Source: UBA4615 sp046046245 (lineage in GTDB: Bacteria; Pseudomonadota; Gammaproteobacteria; Burkholderiales; Burkholderiaceae_E). Taken from it: 64,000 nt of DNA. This document shows, piece by piece, positions 25,966 through 35,578 of the stretch; the stretch's first letter is position 1, and each line of letters starts with the position of its first letter. A model generated the notes under the pieces. It saw nothing but the letters and a program-made list of their open reading frames with translations. It ran no database searches and was not told the DNA's origin. The stretch is taken from the NCBI GenBank assembly GCA_046046245.1, contig JBJOKE010000059.1, positions 1 through 64,000 on the forward strand, given 5' to 3'. Position numbers and translations under genes: made by a program.

Positions 25966-26919
25966 ATGGATCCCGCGACCGGCACGGAATTCTCCGCCTA
26001 CGAAGTCTTCGCCCGCGACGAGTGGGCCGCACTGCGCGCGAGCACGCCCCTCACCCTCGGCGAATCCGACCTCGCCGCGCTGCGCGGCGTGCTCGAGCAG
26101 GTCTCGCTCGAGGATGTGGTGCAGATCTACCTGCCGCTGTCGCGGCTGCTGAACCTGCACTTCCGCTCGGCGCGCGCGCTGTCGGGCGTGAAGGACGAGT
26201 TCCTGGGCCGGCTCGTCGCCCGCCGCCCCTACGTGATCGGCATCGCCGGCAGCGTCGCGGTCGGCAAGAGCACCTTCGCGCGCACGCTGCAGGCGCTGCT
26301 CGCGCGCTGGCCGGACCATCCTTCGGTGGCCCTGGTCACGACGGACGGCTTCCTCTACCCGAACGCCACGCTGCTCGAGCGCGGGTTGATGAAGCGCAAG
26401 GGCTTCCCCGAGAGCTACGACCGGCGGCGGATGATCGAGTTCCTCGCCGACCTGAAGGCGGGCAAGGACCACGTCGAAGCGCCGGTCTACTCGCACCAGG
26501 GCTACGACATCGTGCCCGGCGAGCGCACGGTGGTGGAGCGGCCCGACATCCTGATCTTCGAGGGCCTGAACGTGCTGCAGACCGGCACGCTCGAGGGCGG
26601 CCGCTCGCCGTCGATCATCGTGTCGGACTTCTTCGACTTCTCGCTCTACCTCGACGCGGACGTCGAGCACATCCAGGAGTGGTACGTGCGGCGCTTCCAG
26701 AAGCTGCAGCGCACGGTCTTCCAGAACCCGTCGTCCTACTTCCACCACTACAAGGACCTCGACGCGGAGCAGTCGCGCGAGGTGGCGCTGGGCATCTGGC
26801 GCGACATCAACCTGGTGAACCTGCAGGAGAACATCCTGCCTTCGCGCGAGCGCGCGCACGTGGTGCTGCGCAAGCGGCCGGATCACGGCATCGGCGAGGT
26901 CTGGCTGCGGCAGATCTGA
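25966..26919 (+). CDS. coaA: Type I pantothenate kinase
   Basis: 317 residues, the usual CoaA length. First step of CoA synthesis: ATP-dependent phosphorylation of pantothenate. The P-loop is GIAGSVAVGKSTFARTLQ; the catalytic segment is VTTDGFLYPN; MKRKGFPESYD and YDIVPGE complete the P-loop-kinase set. Betaproteobacteria mostly carry the unrelated type III enzyme (CoaX), so a type I enzyme is unusual for the inferred lineage. The 197-base gap upstream holds no recognised gene; a TAAGCT close to the start could be a -10. Confidence 0.93.
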   Translation: MDPATGTEFSAYEVFARDEWAALRASTPLTLGESDLAALRGVLEQVSLEDVVQIYLPLSRLLNLHFRSARALSGVKDEFLGRLVARRPYVIGIAGSVAVGKSTFARTLQALLARWPDHPSVALVTTDGFLYPNATLLERGLMKRKGFPESYDRRRMIEFLADLKAGKDHVEAPVYSHQGYDIVPGERTVVERPDILIFEGLNVLQTGTLEGGRSPSIIVSDFFDFSLYLDADVEHIQEWYVRRFQKLQRTVFQNPSSYFHHYKDLDAEQSREVALGIWRDINLVNLQENILPSRERAHVVLRKRPDHGIGEVWLRQI

Positions 26920-26950
26920 GCGCCCGCGCGGCCCGCTGGTGCGGCGCCGC

Positions 26951-28129
26951 TCAGCGACCGGCGAGCGCCACCGCCTGGTCCACGTAGCGATAGACCTCGG
27001 CCGGCAGCACGCCGTTCGGCCCCCTCGCGCCCCTGTCGCGGAAGCGGCCGGTGCGCACGATCACCAGCCGCTTCGACGGCACGCCGATCACGTACTGCCC
27101 CTGGTGGCCCTGCATCAGCCAGAACGGGTGGGCGTGCTTCGGATCCATCCACAGCGAGTGGCCGTAGAACGGCACGAGGTCGGGCGTGCGCATCCGTTCG
27201 ACGAAGGCCCGGTCGAGCAGCGGCCGACCGTCCCATTCGCCGTCCTGCAGCAGCAGCTGGCCGAGCCGGGCGAAGTCGCGCGCGGTGGCGAACACGCAGC
27301 AGTACGTGCGCTCGATGCCGCCCTCGCGGTCGAGCGTCCAGATCGCGTCGCGCGACATGCCGAGCGGCTGCCACAGGCTGCGCGACAGGTGCGCGGAGAC
27401 GCTCAGGCCGGGCTCGCGCGCGGCCAACGCGCGCTGCAGGAACACGCCGAGCAGCTGGGTCGACCCGCTGCTGTACTCGAACGCGCTGCCCGGGTCGCGC
27501 TCGAAGCCCCGCCGCAGCACCAGGCCGGCGGCATCGCCGCCGAAGTACAGCTCGGTGGTGACGTTCAGCGGCAGGTAGTAGTGCTCCGACCAGTCGTGGC
27601 CGGCCTTCATCGCCGACAGCTGCGCGACGGTGGCGACGCGGCCGCGCGGGTCGTCCGCGTATTCGGGCAGGCGCTCGAGCAGCGGCGCGTCGAAGCCGCT
27701 GATCGCGCCCTGCTGCACGGCCAGGCCGACCAGCATCGTGGTGATCGTCTTCGCGACGGAGAACGAGTTCGTGCGGCTGTCCGCGTCGTAGGGCGCGAAG
27801 TACGACTCGTGCAGCAGCGCGCCGTCCTGCGCGACGACGAAGGCGGCGGTACCGTGCGCACGCAGGTGCGTCAGGGTCGCGGGGTCGAGCGGGTCGCGGT
27901 TGTAGCGTGCGTCGCGCGGCCACGGCGCCGGCGTGCCGGCGGCGACGACGCGTTGCGCGAAGGTGTCGGCGTCGTCGATGTGCGCGGTCGCGTGACCCTG
28001 CAGGTAGGTGGCCGACAGCGCCCGCCAGAAGTAGCCGTGCCCGCTCGCGTGGATCGCGACGGCGGCGAGCGCGAGCAGCGCGACGAGTGCCTGCACCAGG
28101 GTGCGCAGGGCCCGTACGGTACGTCCCAT
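26951..28129 (-). CDS. Serine hydrolase, class C beta-lactamase fold
   Basis: 392 residues. An N-terminal membrane anchor or signal (LVQALVALLALAAVAIHASG) places it in the periplasm. The nucleophile is in SFSVAKTITTML (SxxK) and the second motif Tyr in FEYSSGSTQLLG (YxS in place of YxN). C-terminal GHQGQYVIGVPSKRLVIVRTG fills the third-motif region. Such proteins are usually esterases or D-amino peptidases rather than resistance enzymes. GAGGAG upstream supports the start. Confidence 0.85.
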   Translation of the reverse strand: MGRTVRALRTLVQALVALLALAAVAIHASGHGYFWRALSATYLQGHATAHIDDADTFAQRVVAAGTPAPWPRDARYNRDPLDPATLTHLRAHGTAAFVVAQDGALLHESYFAPYDADSRTNSFSVAKTITTMLVGLAVQQGAISGFDAPLLERLPEYADDPRGRVATVAQLSAMKAGHDWSEHYYLPLNVTTELYFGGDAAGLVLRRGFERDPGSAFEYSSGSTQLLGVFLQRALAAREPGLSVSAHLSRSLWQPLGMSRDAIWTLDREGGIERTYCCVFATARDFARLGQLLLQDGEWDGRPLLDRAFVERMRTPDLVPFYGHSLWMDPKHAHPFWLMQGHQGQYVIGVPSKRLVIVRTGRFRDRGARGPNGVLPAEVYRYVDQAVALAGR

Positions 28130-28161
28130 CGTCTCGTCTCCTCGCCGCGCTGCGGGCCGGC

Positions 28162-28782
28162 TCAGACGCCGGACACCCCGCGCCCGTCGTCGCGCACCGC
28201 CCCCTCGAGGTGGCGGCTGCAGTCCACCAGGCTCACCCGGTGCGGCACCTCCACGCCGAGCACCGACACCGAGGTGTTCGACAGGCGCTCGGGCGCCGAC
28301 AGCCCGTCGGCGAAGGTGCAGTGCTCGGCGAGCGCGACGCGGATCACCAACCCGTGGGTGACGGCGAGCACGTCGCCGCCGGCCTCGCGGCGCAGCGCGC
28401 GCAGCCAGGCGAGGGCCTCGGCCACCCGCGCGCGGAACGCGGCCATCGACTCGCCGCCGGGCGGCGCGCGCTCGTCCTCGATCGGGTCGAAGCCCAGCGT
28501 GTCGTACGGCCGGCCGCGCAGCTCGCCGAAGTCGCGTTCGCGAAGCAGCGGCGACTCGGTCACCGGCAGCCCGGTGGCGGCCGCGATCGCGTCGGCGGTC
28601 TGGCGGGCGCGGGCCATGTCGCTGCTCGCCAGCCGCAGCGGGCGCGGCGCCGCGGCCGCGAAACGCACGCCGAGCGCCCGGGCCTGCGCACGGCCGCGTT
28701 CGCCGAGGGGGGTATCGGGCCACTGCAGCACCCGGGCTGCGTTCAGGTCGGTCTCGCCGTGGCGGATCAGGACGATGCTCAT
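28162..28782 (-). CDS. Histidine phosphatase family protein
   Basis: 206 residues, phosphoglycerate-mutase-like fold. The phospho-acceptor His is in IVLIRHGETDLN, the second His in VLAVTHGLVIRVAL, and Arg residues in SSDMARARQTADAI. The catalytic acid is likely in RERDFGELRG. It is a phosphatase rather than a mutase by size. It sits directly downstream of cbbR, overlapping it by four bases, so it may share its transcript; it could act on sugar phosphates, which is unproven. Confidence 0.85.
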   Translation of the reverse strand: MSIVLIRHGETDLNAARVLQWPDTPLGERGRAQARALGVRFAAAAPRPLRLASSDMARARQTADAIAAATGLPVTESPLLRERDFGELRGRPYDTLGFDPIEDERAPPGGESMAAFRARVAEALAWLRALRREAGGDVLAVTHGLVIRVALAEHCTFADGLSAPERLSNTSVSVLGVEVPHRVSLVDCSRHLEGAVRDDGRGVSGV

Positions 28783-29723
28783 GCCCGTATGGAACCACGG
28801 ACGCGGACCTCGTCGCCGAAGCTGCGTGCCAGGAACGTCTCGCCGTGCTCGAGCACGAAATAGCGGAACGCCTCGGCCGCCGGCGACGACAGGCGCCCGG
28901 CCGCCGCCACCAGGTGCCAGCGCCGCACCAGCGGCAGCCCCTCGACCGGCGGCACGACGATCAGCCCCAGCCCGCGCTCCAGCCCCACGGTGTGCAGCGA
29001 CACCAGCGCCACGCCCAGCCCCGCCATCACCGACTGCTTGATCGCCTCGGTGCTGTTCATCTCCATCACGAAGACCGGCTGCAGCGAGTGCGCGGCGAGG
29101 AAGGTCTCGAGCGCCGCGCGCGTGCCCGAGCCGGTCTCGCGGACCAGGAAGGGCTCGCGCGCCAGCGCGGCGGCCGGCACCGTCTCGAGCGACGTGAACG
29201 GATGCCCGGGCGCGACGATCAGCCCGTGCGGATGCGCGGCGAAGGGCTCGGCGCGGTTCGGCCAGTCCTGCGGCGGGCGCCCCATCACCGAGACGTCGAT
29301 CTCGGACGCGGACATCGCCGCCACCAGCTCGTCGCGGTTGCCCAGCCGCAGCCGCAGCTCGATGCCCGGATGCTCGGCGTGGAACTCGGCGAGCAGCCGC
29401 GGCAGGAAGTACTTGGCCGAGCTGACCATCCCGATCGTCAGCTTCCCCTGCTCGACGCGCGTGAACCGGGCCATCGCGTCCTCGGCGTCCTTGAGCGTCC
29501 CCAGCAGCCGCCGCGCATATGAAAGGAAGTACTCACCTGCAGTGGAGAGCGCCATTTTCCTGCCGCTGCGGTCGAAAAGCGGCAGGCCGACCTGGGTCTC
29601 CACGTCCTTCACCGTCATCGACACCGCGGGGGCGGTGAGGTGCAGCGCCTCGGCCGCGCGCTGGACGGAACCGTGCCGGGCGACCTCGGCGAACACGCGC
29701 AGCTGCCGGAAGGTGACGTTCAT
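28779..29723 (-). CDS. cbbR: LysR-type Calvin cycle regulator CbbR
   Basis: 314 residues. The N-terminal HTH (MNVTFRQLRVFAEVARHGSV... HLTAPAVSMTVKDVE) and the effector domain, including GKLTIGMVSSAKYFLPRLLAEF, GSGTRAALETFLA and GLGVALVSLHTVG, are typical of CbbR. It activates the divergent cbb operon in response to metabolites such as RuBP or NADPH. Position back-to-back with cbbL, 98 bases apart, fits. A second CbbR-like gene lies at 47218-48108. Confidence 0.93.
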   Translation of the reverse strand: MNVTFRQLRVFAEVARHGSVQRAAEALHLTAPAVSMTVKDVETQVGLPLFDRSGRKMALSTAGEYFLSYARRLLGTLKDAEDAMARFTRVEQGKLTIGMVSSAKYFLPRLLAEFHAEHPGIELRLRLGNRDELVAAMSASEIDVSVMGRPPQDWPNRAEPFAAHPHGLIVAPGHPFTSLETVPAAALAREPFLVRETGSGTRAALETFLAAHSLQPVFVMEMNSTEAIKQSVMAGLGVALVSLHTVGLERGLGLIVVPPVEGLPLVRRWHLVAAAGRLSSPAAEAFRYFVLEHGETFLARSFGDEVRVRGSIRA

Positions 29724-29726
29724 TAC

Positions 29727-29763
29727 TTAAGTCTTTTATTAATCCGACGATCAGGATGTCTGA
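29727..29763. promoter_or_regulatory. Candidate CbbR binding sites
   Basis: Two dyads lie between cbbR and cbbL. TTAA-N8-TTAA at 29727-29742 is AT-rich in a very GC-rich genome. TCAGGATGTCTGA at 29751-29763 is a T-N11-A LysR box with TCAG/CTGA arms, ending just before the -35. This is the usual arrangement of CbbR recognition and activation sites. Confidence 0.55.
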
Positions 29764-29764
29764 C

Positions 29765-29793
29765 TTTACCTGAACTATCCGCCTGCCTACAGT
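29765..29793 (+). promoter_or_regulatory. cbbL promoter
   Basis: -35 TTTACC at 29765-29770, 17-base spacer, -10 TACAGT at 29788-29793; each matches consensus at four of six. GGAG at 29812-29815 serves the GTG start at 29822. The spacer ends in TGCC before TAC, as in the sbtA promoter. Confidence 0.6.
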
Positions 29794-29821
29794 GGGCTCA
29801 CACCACCCCCCGGAGCCCCCC

Positions 29822-31303
29822 GTGAACCAACCCCTCGAAGGCGCCCAGGTCGCCGGCAGCGAGATCCGAGACGCGAAGCAGCGGTATTCGGCCGGCGTCC
29901 TCAAGTACCGGCAGATGGGCTACTGGAACGGCGACTACGTCCCGAAGGACACCGACGTGCTGTGCCTGTTCCGGATCACGCCGCAGGAGGGCGTGGACCC
30001 GATCGAGGCGGCGGCCGCGGTCGCCGGCGAGTCGAGCACCGCGACCTGGACCGTGGTCTGGACCGACCGGCTGACCGCCTGCGACACCTACCGCGCGAAG
30101 GCCTACCGCGTGGAGCCGGCGCCCGGCGCGCCCGGCGTCTGGCTCGCCTGGGTCGCCTACGACCTGGTGCTGTTCGAGGAAGGCTCGATCGCGAACATGA
30201 CCGCGAGCCTGATCGGCAACGTCTTCAGCTTCAAGCCGCTGAAGGCCTGCCGGCTCGAGGACATCCGGATCCCGGTCGCCTACGTGAAGACCTTCAAGGG
30301 GCCGCCGACCGGCCTGGTGGTCGAGCGCGAGCGGCTCGACAAGTTCGGCCGGCCGCTGCTGGGCGCCACCACCAAGCCGAAGCTGGGACTCTCCGGCCGC
30401 AACTACGGGCGCGTGGTCTACGAGGGCCTGAAGGGCGGCCTGGACTTCATGAAGGACGACGAGAACATCAACTCGCAGCCCTTCATGCACTGGCGCGACC
30501 GGTTCCTCTACGTGATGGACGCGGTCAACAAGGCCTCGGCCGCGACCGGCGAGGTCAAGGGCTCGTACCTGAACGTGACCGCCGCGACGATGGAGGACAT
30601 GTACGAGCGCGCCGAGCTCGCCAAGGAGCTCGGCTCGGTGATCGTCATGGTCGACCTGGTGATCGGCTGGACCGCGATCCAGTCGATGGCGAACTGGGCC
30701 CGGAAGAACGACATGATCCTGCACATGCACCGTGCGGGCCACGGCACCTACACGCGGCAGAAGTCGCACGGCGTGAGCTTCCGCGTGATCGCGAAGTGGC
30801 TGCGGCTGGCCGGCTGCGACCACCTGCACACCGGGACCGCGGTGGGCAAGCTCGAGGGCGACCCGATGACGGTGCAGGGCTACTACAACGTCTGCCGCGA
30901 CGCGGTCACGAAGCAGGACCTGACCCGCGGCCTGTGGTTCGAGCAGGACTGGGCGGACCTGAAGAAGGTGATGCCGGTGGCCTCGGGCGGCATCCACGCC
31001 GGCCAGATGCACCAGCTGATCGACCTGTTCGGCGACGACGTGGTGCTGCAGTTCGGCGGCGGCACGATCGGCCACCCGCAGGGCATCCAGGCCGGCGCGG
31101 TCGCGAACCGGGTCGCGCTCGAGGCGATGGTCAAGGCGCGCAACGAGGGCCGCGACATCGCGAAGGAGGGACCGGAGATCCTGCAGGCCGCGGCGCGCTT
31201 CTGCACGCCGCTCAAGCAGGCGCTCGACACCTGGAAGGACGTGTCCTTCAACTACGCCTCGACCGACACCGCCGACTACGTCGCCACGCCGACCGCGGCC
31301 TGA
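29822..31303 (+). CDS. cbbL: RuBisCO large subunit, form IC (red-type)
   Basis: 493 residues from GTG 29822. Carboxylates RuBP to two 3-phosphoglycerate. Active-site residues are intact: K185 (ATTKPKLGL), carbamylated K211 with D213-E214 (LDFMKDDEN), H303 (HMHRAGHGTYTRQK), H336 (HLHTG) and loop-6 K343 (VGKLEGD). Red-type features include SGRNYGRVVYEGLKGG and TRQKSHG. Proteobacterial origin makes it form IC rather than ID. The small subunit gene follows after 25 bases. Confidence 0.97.
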   Translation: MNQPLEGAQVAGSEIRDAKQRYSAGVLKYRQMGYWNGDYVPKDTDVLCLFRITPQEGVDPIEAAAAVAGESSTATWTVVWTDRLTACDTYRAKAYRVEPAPGAPGVWLAWVAYDLVLFEEGSIANMTASLIGNVFSFKPLKACRLEDIRIPVAYVKTFKGPPTGLVVERERLDKFGRPLLGATTKPKLGLSGRNYGRVVYEGLKGGLDFMKDDENINSQPFMHWRDRFLYVMDAVNKASAATGEVKGSYLNVTAATMEDMYERAELAKELGSVIVMVDLVIGWTAIQSMANWARKNDMILHMHRAGHGTYTRQKSHGVSFRVIAKWLRLAGCDHLHTGTAVGKLEGDPMTVQGYYNVCRDAVTKQDLTRGLWFEQDWADLKKVMPVASGGIHAGQMHQLIDLFGDDVVLQFGGGTIGHPQGIQAGAVANRVALEAMVKARNEGRDIAKEGPEILQAAARFCTPLKQALDTWKDVSFNYASTDTADYVATPTAA

Positions 31304-31328
31304 GCGCACCCACGGAGCCCCCCCCGCC

Positions 31329-31769
31329 ATGATGACGAACCCCACCGGCCGGCTGACGCAGGGCCAGTTCAGCTTCCTCCCCGACCTGACCGACGCCGAG
31401 ATCGCGCTGCAGGTCGAATACGGCCTGAAGCGCGGCTACGCGTGGTCGGTCGAGTACACCGACGACCCGCACCCGCGGAACACCTACTGGGAGATGTGGG
31501 GGCATCCGATGTTCGACCTGGCCGACGCGGCCGGCCTGATCTCGGAGATGAACGCATGCCGGGCGGCGTTCCCCCGGCACTACGTGCGGCTGATGGCCTT
31601 CGACTCGGTGCGCGGCGTCGAGTCGATCGCGATGAGCTTCATCGTGAACCGCCCCGCGTCCGAGCCGGGCTTCTTCCTCGAGCGGCAGGAGATCGACGGA
31701 CGCCGGATGCGGGTCTCGGTCCGCGGCTACGGCGTCGACCGGCCCGAGGGCGAGCGGTACGCGGGCTGA
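31329..31769 (+). CDS. cbbS: RuBisCO small subunit, form IC
   Basis: 146 residues with the red-type C-terminal extension (about 30 residues beyond green-type length) that forms a beta-hairpin plugging the central pore. Motifs: TQGQFSFLPDLTDAEIALQVEYGL at the N-terminus (split: TQGQFSFLPDLTD), EYTDDPHPRNTYWEMWG and SFIVNRP. Assembles with CbbL as L8S8. The region after it carries a nine-base tandem repeat. Confidence 0.96.
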   Translation: MMTNPTGRLTQGQFSFLPDLTDAEIALQVEYGLKRGYAWSVEYTDDPHPRNTYWEMWGHPMFDLADAAGLISEMNACRAAFPRHYVRLMAFDSVRGVESIAMSFIVNRPASEPGFFLERQEIDGRRMRVSVRGYGVDRPEGERYAG

Positions 31770-31779
31770 GGCCCGCCCG

Positions 31780-31815
31780 CCCACACCGCCCACACCGCCC
31801 ACACCGCCCACACCG
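31780..31815 (+). repeat. Four perfect tandem copies of CCCACACCG
   Basis: Nine-base unit repeated four times without mismatch, filling most of the 58-base gap between cbbS and cbbX. It leaves only GACGAGAC as a weak ribosome site for the GTG start of cbbX. It may be a slippage-prone spacer that tunes CbbX expression relative to RuBisCO, or a chance expansion. Confidence 0.85.
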
Positions 31816-31827
31816 ACGAGACCGACC

Positions 31828-32799
31828 GTGAGCACGCCGCTCTACTCGATCCCCGGCACGTCCGCACGTCCGCCGACGACGCCGTCCGCCGCCGAGGCGC
31901 CCCCCGCGCCGCCGCCGCCGCGCAGCGTCGCCGACGTGCTCGCGGCCACCGGCGTCGAGGCGGTGATCGACGAGCTCGACGCCGACCTGATCGGCCTGGC
32001 GCCGGTCAAGCGGCGCGTCCGCGAGATCGCGGCGCTGCTGGTGATCGACCGGCTGCGCGCCGCGCACGGCCTCGCGTCGACCGCGCCGTCGCTGCACATG
32101 TGCTTCACCGGCAACCCCGGCACCGGCAAGACGACGGTGGCGCTGCGGATGGCGCGGATCCTCCACCGGCTGGGCTACGTCCGGAAGGATCACGTGATCA
32201 GCGTGACCCGGGACGACCTGGTCGGCCAGTACATCGGCCACACCGCGCCCAAGACCAAGGCCGTGCTCGACCGCGCGATGGGCGGCGTGCTGTTCATCGA
32301 CGAGGCCTACTGGCTCTACCGCCCCGAGAACGAGCGCGACTACGGCGTCGAGGCGATCGAGCTGCTGCTGCAGGTGATGGAGAACCGGCGCGACGACCTG
32401 GTGGTGATCCTCGCCGGCTACAAGGACCGGATGGACACCTTCTTCTCGTCGAATCCGGGCATGGCCTCGCGGATCGCGCACCACGTCGACTTCCCCGACT
32501 ACGCCCCCGACGAGCTGCTCGCCATCGCCGAGCGGATGCTCGACGCCACCCAGTACCGCTTCGGCGACGGCGCCCGCGAGGCCTTCCGCGCCTACCTCGA
32601 GCGCCGCGTCGCGCAGCCCCGCTTCTCGAACGCACGCAGCGTGCGCAACGCGCTCGACCGCGCGCGGCTGCGCCAGGCGCACCGGCTCTATGCCGACCCC
32701 GCGCGCGAGCTCGACGCACGCACCCTGTCCACGATCGAGCCGCCCGACATCCTCGCGAGCCGCGTGTTCGCCCACCCCGCACAGGAGACCTCCCGATGA
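31828..32799 (+). CDS. cbbX: Red-type RuBisCO activase CbbX
   Basis: 323 residues from GTG 31828; hexameric AAA+ ATPase that pulls on the RuBisCO large-subunit C-terminus to release inhibitory sugar phosphates. Walker A is FTGNPGTGKTTVA; Walker B is VLFIDEAYWLY; sensor region VVILAGYKDRM; pore-loop region DLVGQYIGHTAPKTK. Typical length. Its stop overlaps the cbbY start (ATGA at 32796-32799). Confidence 0.96.
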   Translation: MSTPLYSIPGTSARPPTTPSAAEAPPAPPPPRSVADVLAATGVEAVIDELDADLIGLAPVKRRVREIAALLVIDRLRAAHGLASTAPSLHMCFTGNPGTGKTTVALRMARILHRLGYVRKDHVISVTRDDLVGQYIGHTAPKTKAVLDRAMGGVLFIDEAYWLYRPENERDYGVEAIELLLQVMENRRDDLVVILAGYKDRMDTFFSSNPGMASRIAHHVDFPDYAPDELLAIAERMLDATQYRFGDGAREAFRAYLERRVAQPRFSNARSVRNALDRARLRQAHRLYADPARELDARTLSTIEPPDILASRVFAHPAQETSR

Positions 32800-33524
32800 A
32801 CGCCTCCCCGCTCCAGGCCCTGGTCTTCGACGTCGACGGCACGCTGGCCGACACCGAACCGCTGCACCGCTTCGCCTTCAACGAGGCGTTCGCGCGCGCC
32901 GGCATCGACTGGCGCTGGGACGCGCCCACCTACCGCCGGCTGCTCGCGATCGCCGGCGGCAAGGAGCGGATCGCGCACTGGCAGCGCGAGCACCGCGCCG
33001 AGGGCGCGCCCGCATGGACGCACCGCACGCCGGAGGTGATCGCGCTGCACGAGGCGAAGACCGCGATCTACACCGACATCGTCTACCGCGGCGAGATCCC
33101 GCTGCGCGAAGGGGTGGAGCGGCTGATCCGCGAGGCGCGTGCGCGGGGCCTGCGCCTGGCGATCGCCACCACCACCTCGCCCGCGAACATCGACGCACTG
33201 CTGACCTCGAACCTCGGACGCGACTGGCGCCGCGAGTTCTTCGAGATCGTCGAGGACGCCGAGACCGCGCCGCGCCGCAAGCCCGACCCGCAGGTCTACA
33301 CGCAGGCGCTCGAGCGGCTGGGCCTGCCCGCCGAGGCCTGCATCGCCTTCGAGGACTCGATCACCGGGCTGCGCGCGTCGCTCGCCGCCGGCCTGCCCAC
33401 GGTGGTCACGCCCTCGCACTTCACGCAGCACCAGGACTTCCGCGGCGCGATGCGCGTGATGCCCTCGCTGCTCGACGTCCGGGTGGACCAGCTGATCGAA
33501 TGGCGACAGGCGGTCGCCGCCTGA
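32796..33524 (+). CDS. cbbY: Xylulose-1,5-bisphosphate phosphatase CbbY
   Basis: 242 residues, HAD superfamily with cap domain. The nucleophile motif is LVFDVDGTLADTEPLH, motif II IATTTSPANID, motif III RRKPDPQVY, motif IV IAFEDSITGLRAS. It removes xylulose-1,5-bisphosphate, a misfire product that inhibits red-type RuBisCO and is released by CbbX action. Translationally coupled to cbbX. Confidence 0.94.
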   Translation: MNASPLQALVFDVDGTLADTEPLHRFAFNEAFARAGIDWRWDAPTYRRLLAIAGGKERIAHWQREHRAEGAPAWTHRTPEVIALHEAKTAIYTDIVYRGEIPLREGVERLIREARARGLRLAIATTTSPANIDALLTSNLGRDWRREFFEIVEDAETAPRRKPDPQVYTQALERLGLPAEACIAFEDSITGLRASLAAGLPTVVTPSHFTQHQDFRGAMRVMPSLLDVRVDQLIEWRQAVAA

Positions 33525-33554
33525 TGGCGTGACGACCCGACACCGGAGACACGG

Positions 33555-34631
<1,077 letters not shown>

Positions 34632-34673
34632 CCGGACACCGCCCCGCCCCCCCTCCACGACCGCCCAGCCGCC

Positions 34674-35558
34674 ATGTCCGAGCGTCATCCCATCATCGCG
34701 ATCACCGGTTCGTCCGGCGCCGGCACCTCGTCGGTGACCCGAACCTTCCAGAACATCTTCCGCCGGGAGAACGTGAAGGCCGGCATCGTCGAGGGCGACA
34801 GCTTCCACCGCTACGACCGCAAGGAGATGCGCAAGCGGCAGGCCGAGGCCGAGCGCGAGGGCAACCGTCACTTCAGCCACTTCGGGCCGGACAACAACCT
34901 GTTCGCCGAGCTCGAGGCGCTGTTCCGCCACTACGGCGAGCGCGGCACCGGGCGGATCCGCAAGTACCTGCACGACCCCGTGGAGGCCGAGCCCTACAGG
35001 CAGGACCCCGGCACCTTCACCGCCTGGGAGGACCTGCCGGGCGACACCGACCTGCTGTTCTACGAAGGCCTGCACGGCGCGGTGGTGACCGAGGAGGTGG
35101 ACATCGCGCGGCACCCCGACCTGCTGATCGGCGTGGTGCCGGTGATCAACCTCGAGTGGATCCAGAAGCTCTGGCGCGACAAGCACGTGCGCGGCTACTC
35201 GGCCGAGGCGGTGACCGACACCATCCTGCGCCGGATGCCCGACTACGTGCACTACATCGTCCCGCAGTTCGCGCACACGCACGTGAACTTCCAGCGCGTG
35301 CCGGTGGTGGACACCTCGAACCCCTTCATCGCGCGCGACATCCCGTCGGCCGACGAGAGCATGGTGGTGATCCGCTTCGCGAACCCGAAGGGGATCGACT
35401 TCCCCTACCTGCTGAACATGATCCACGACTCGTGGATGTCGCGGCCGAACACGATCGTGGTGCCGGGCGGGAAGATGGAGCTCGCGATGCAGCTGATCTT
35501 CACGCCGTTCATCTGGCGGATGATGGAGCGGCGGCGGCGGACGCTGGGGGCGCTGTAG
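34674..35558 (+). CDS. cbbP: Phosphoribulokinase
   Basis: 294 residues, bacterial type. P-loop IAITGSSGAGTSSVTRTF; substrate and catalytic segments GDSFHRYDRKEMRKRQ and FYEGLHGAVV. It makes RuBP from ribulose-5-phosphate and ATP. It is the last gene of the operon: cbbT, cbbE, cbbG, cbbK, cbbA and cbbZ, present in larger betaproteobacterial operons, do not follow; a convergent gene starts instead. Confidence 0.95.
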   Translation: MSERHPIIAITGSSGAGTSSVTRTFQNIFRRENVKAGIVEGDSFHRYDRKEMRKRQAEAEREGNRHFSHFGPDNNLFAELEALFRHYGERGTGRIRKYLHDPVEAEPYRQDPGTFTAWEDLPGDTDLLFYEGLHGAVVTEEVDIARHPDLLIGVVPVINLEWIQKLWRDKHVRGYSAEAVTDTILRRMPDYVHYIVPQFAHTHVNFQRVPVVDTSNPFIARDIPSADESMVVIRFANPKGIDFPYLLNMIHDSWMSRPNTIVVPGGKMELAMQLIFTPFIWRMMERRRRTLGAL

Positions 35559-35562
35559 GGGC

Positions 35563-35578
35563 GGGGCGCGTCAGCCCC
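35563..35578. terminator. Weak hairpin between convergent genes
   Basis: GGGGC-GCGTCA-GCCCC at 35563-35578 lies just past the cbbP stop and runs into the last codons of the convergent dehydrogenase gene. No T-run; termination is inferred from position. Confidence 0.3.

Noticed and set aside
26951..28129. Antibiotic-resistance beta-lactamase
   Set aside because: SxxK and Tyr motifs exist, but the third KTG motif is not clear and length and context fit esterase-like serine hydrolases.
31780..31815. CRISPR-like repeats
   Set aside because: Direct nine-base tandem copies without spacers; no cas genes in the window.
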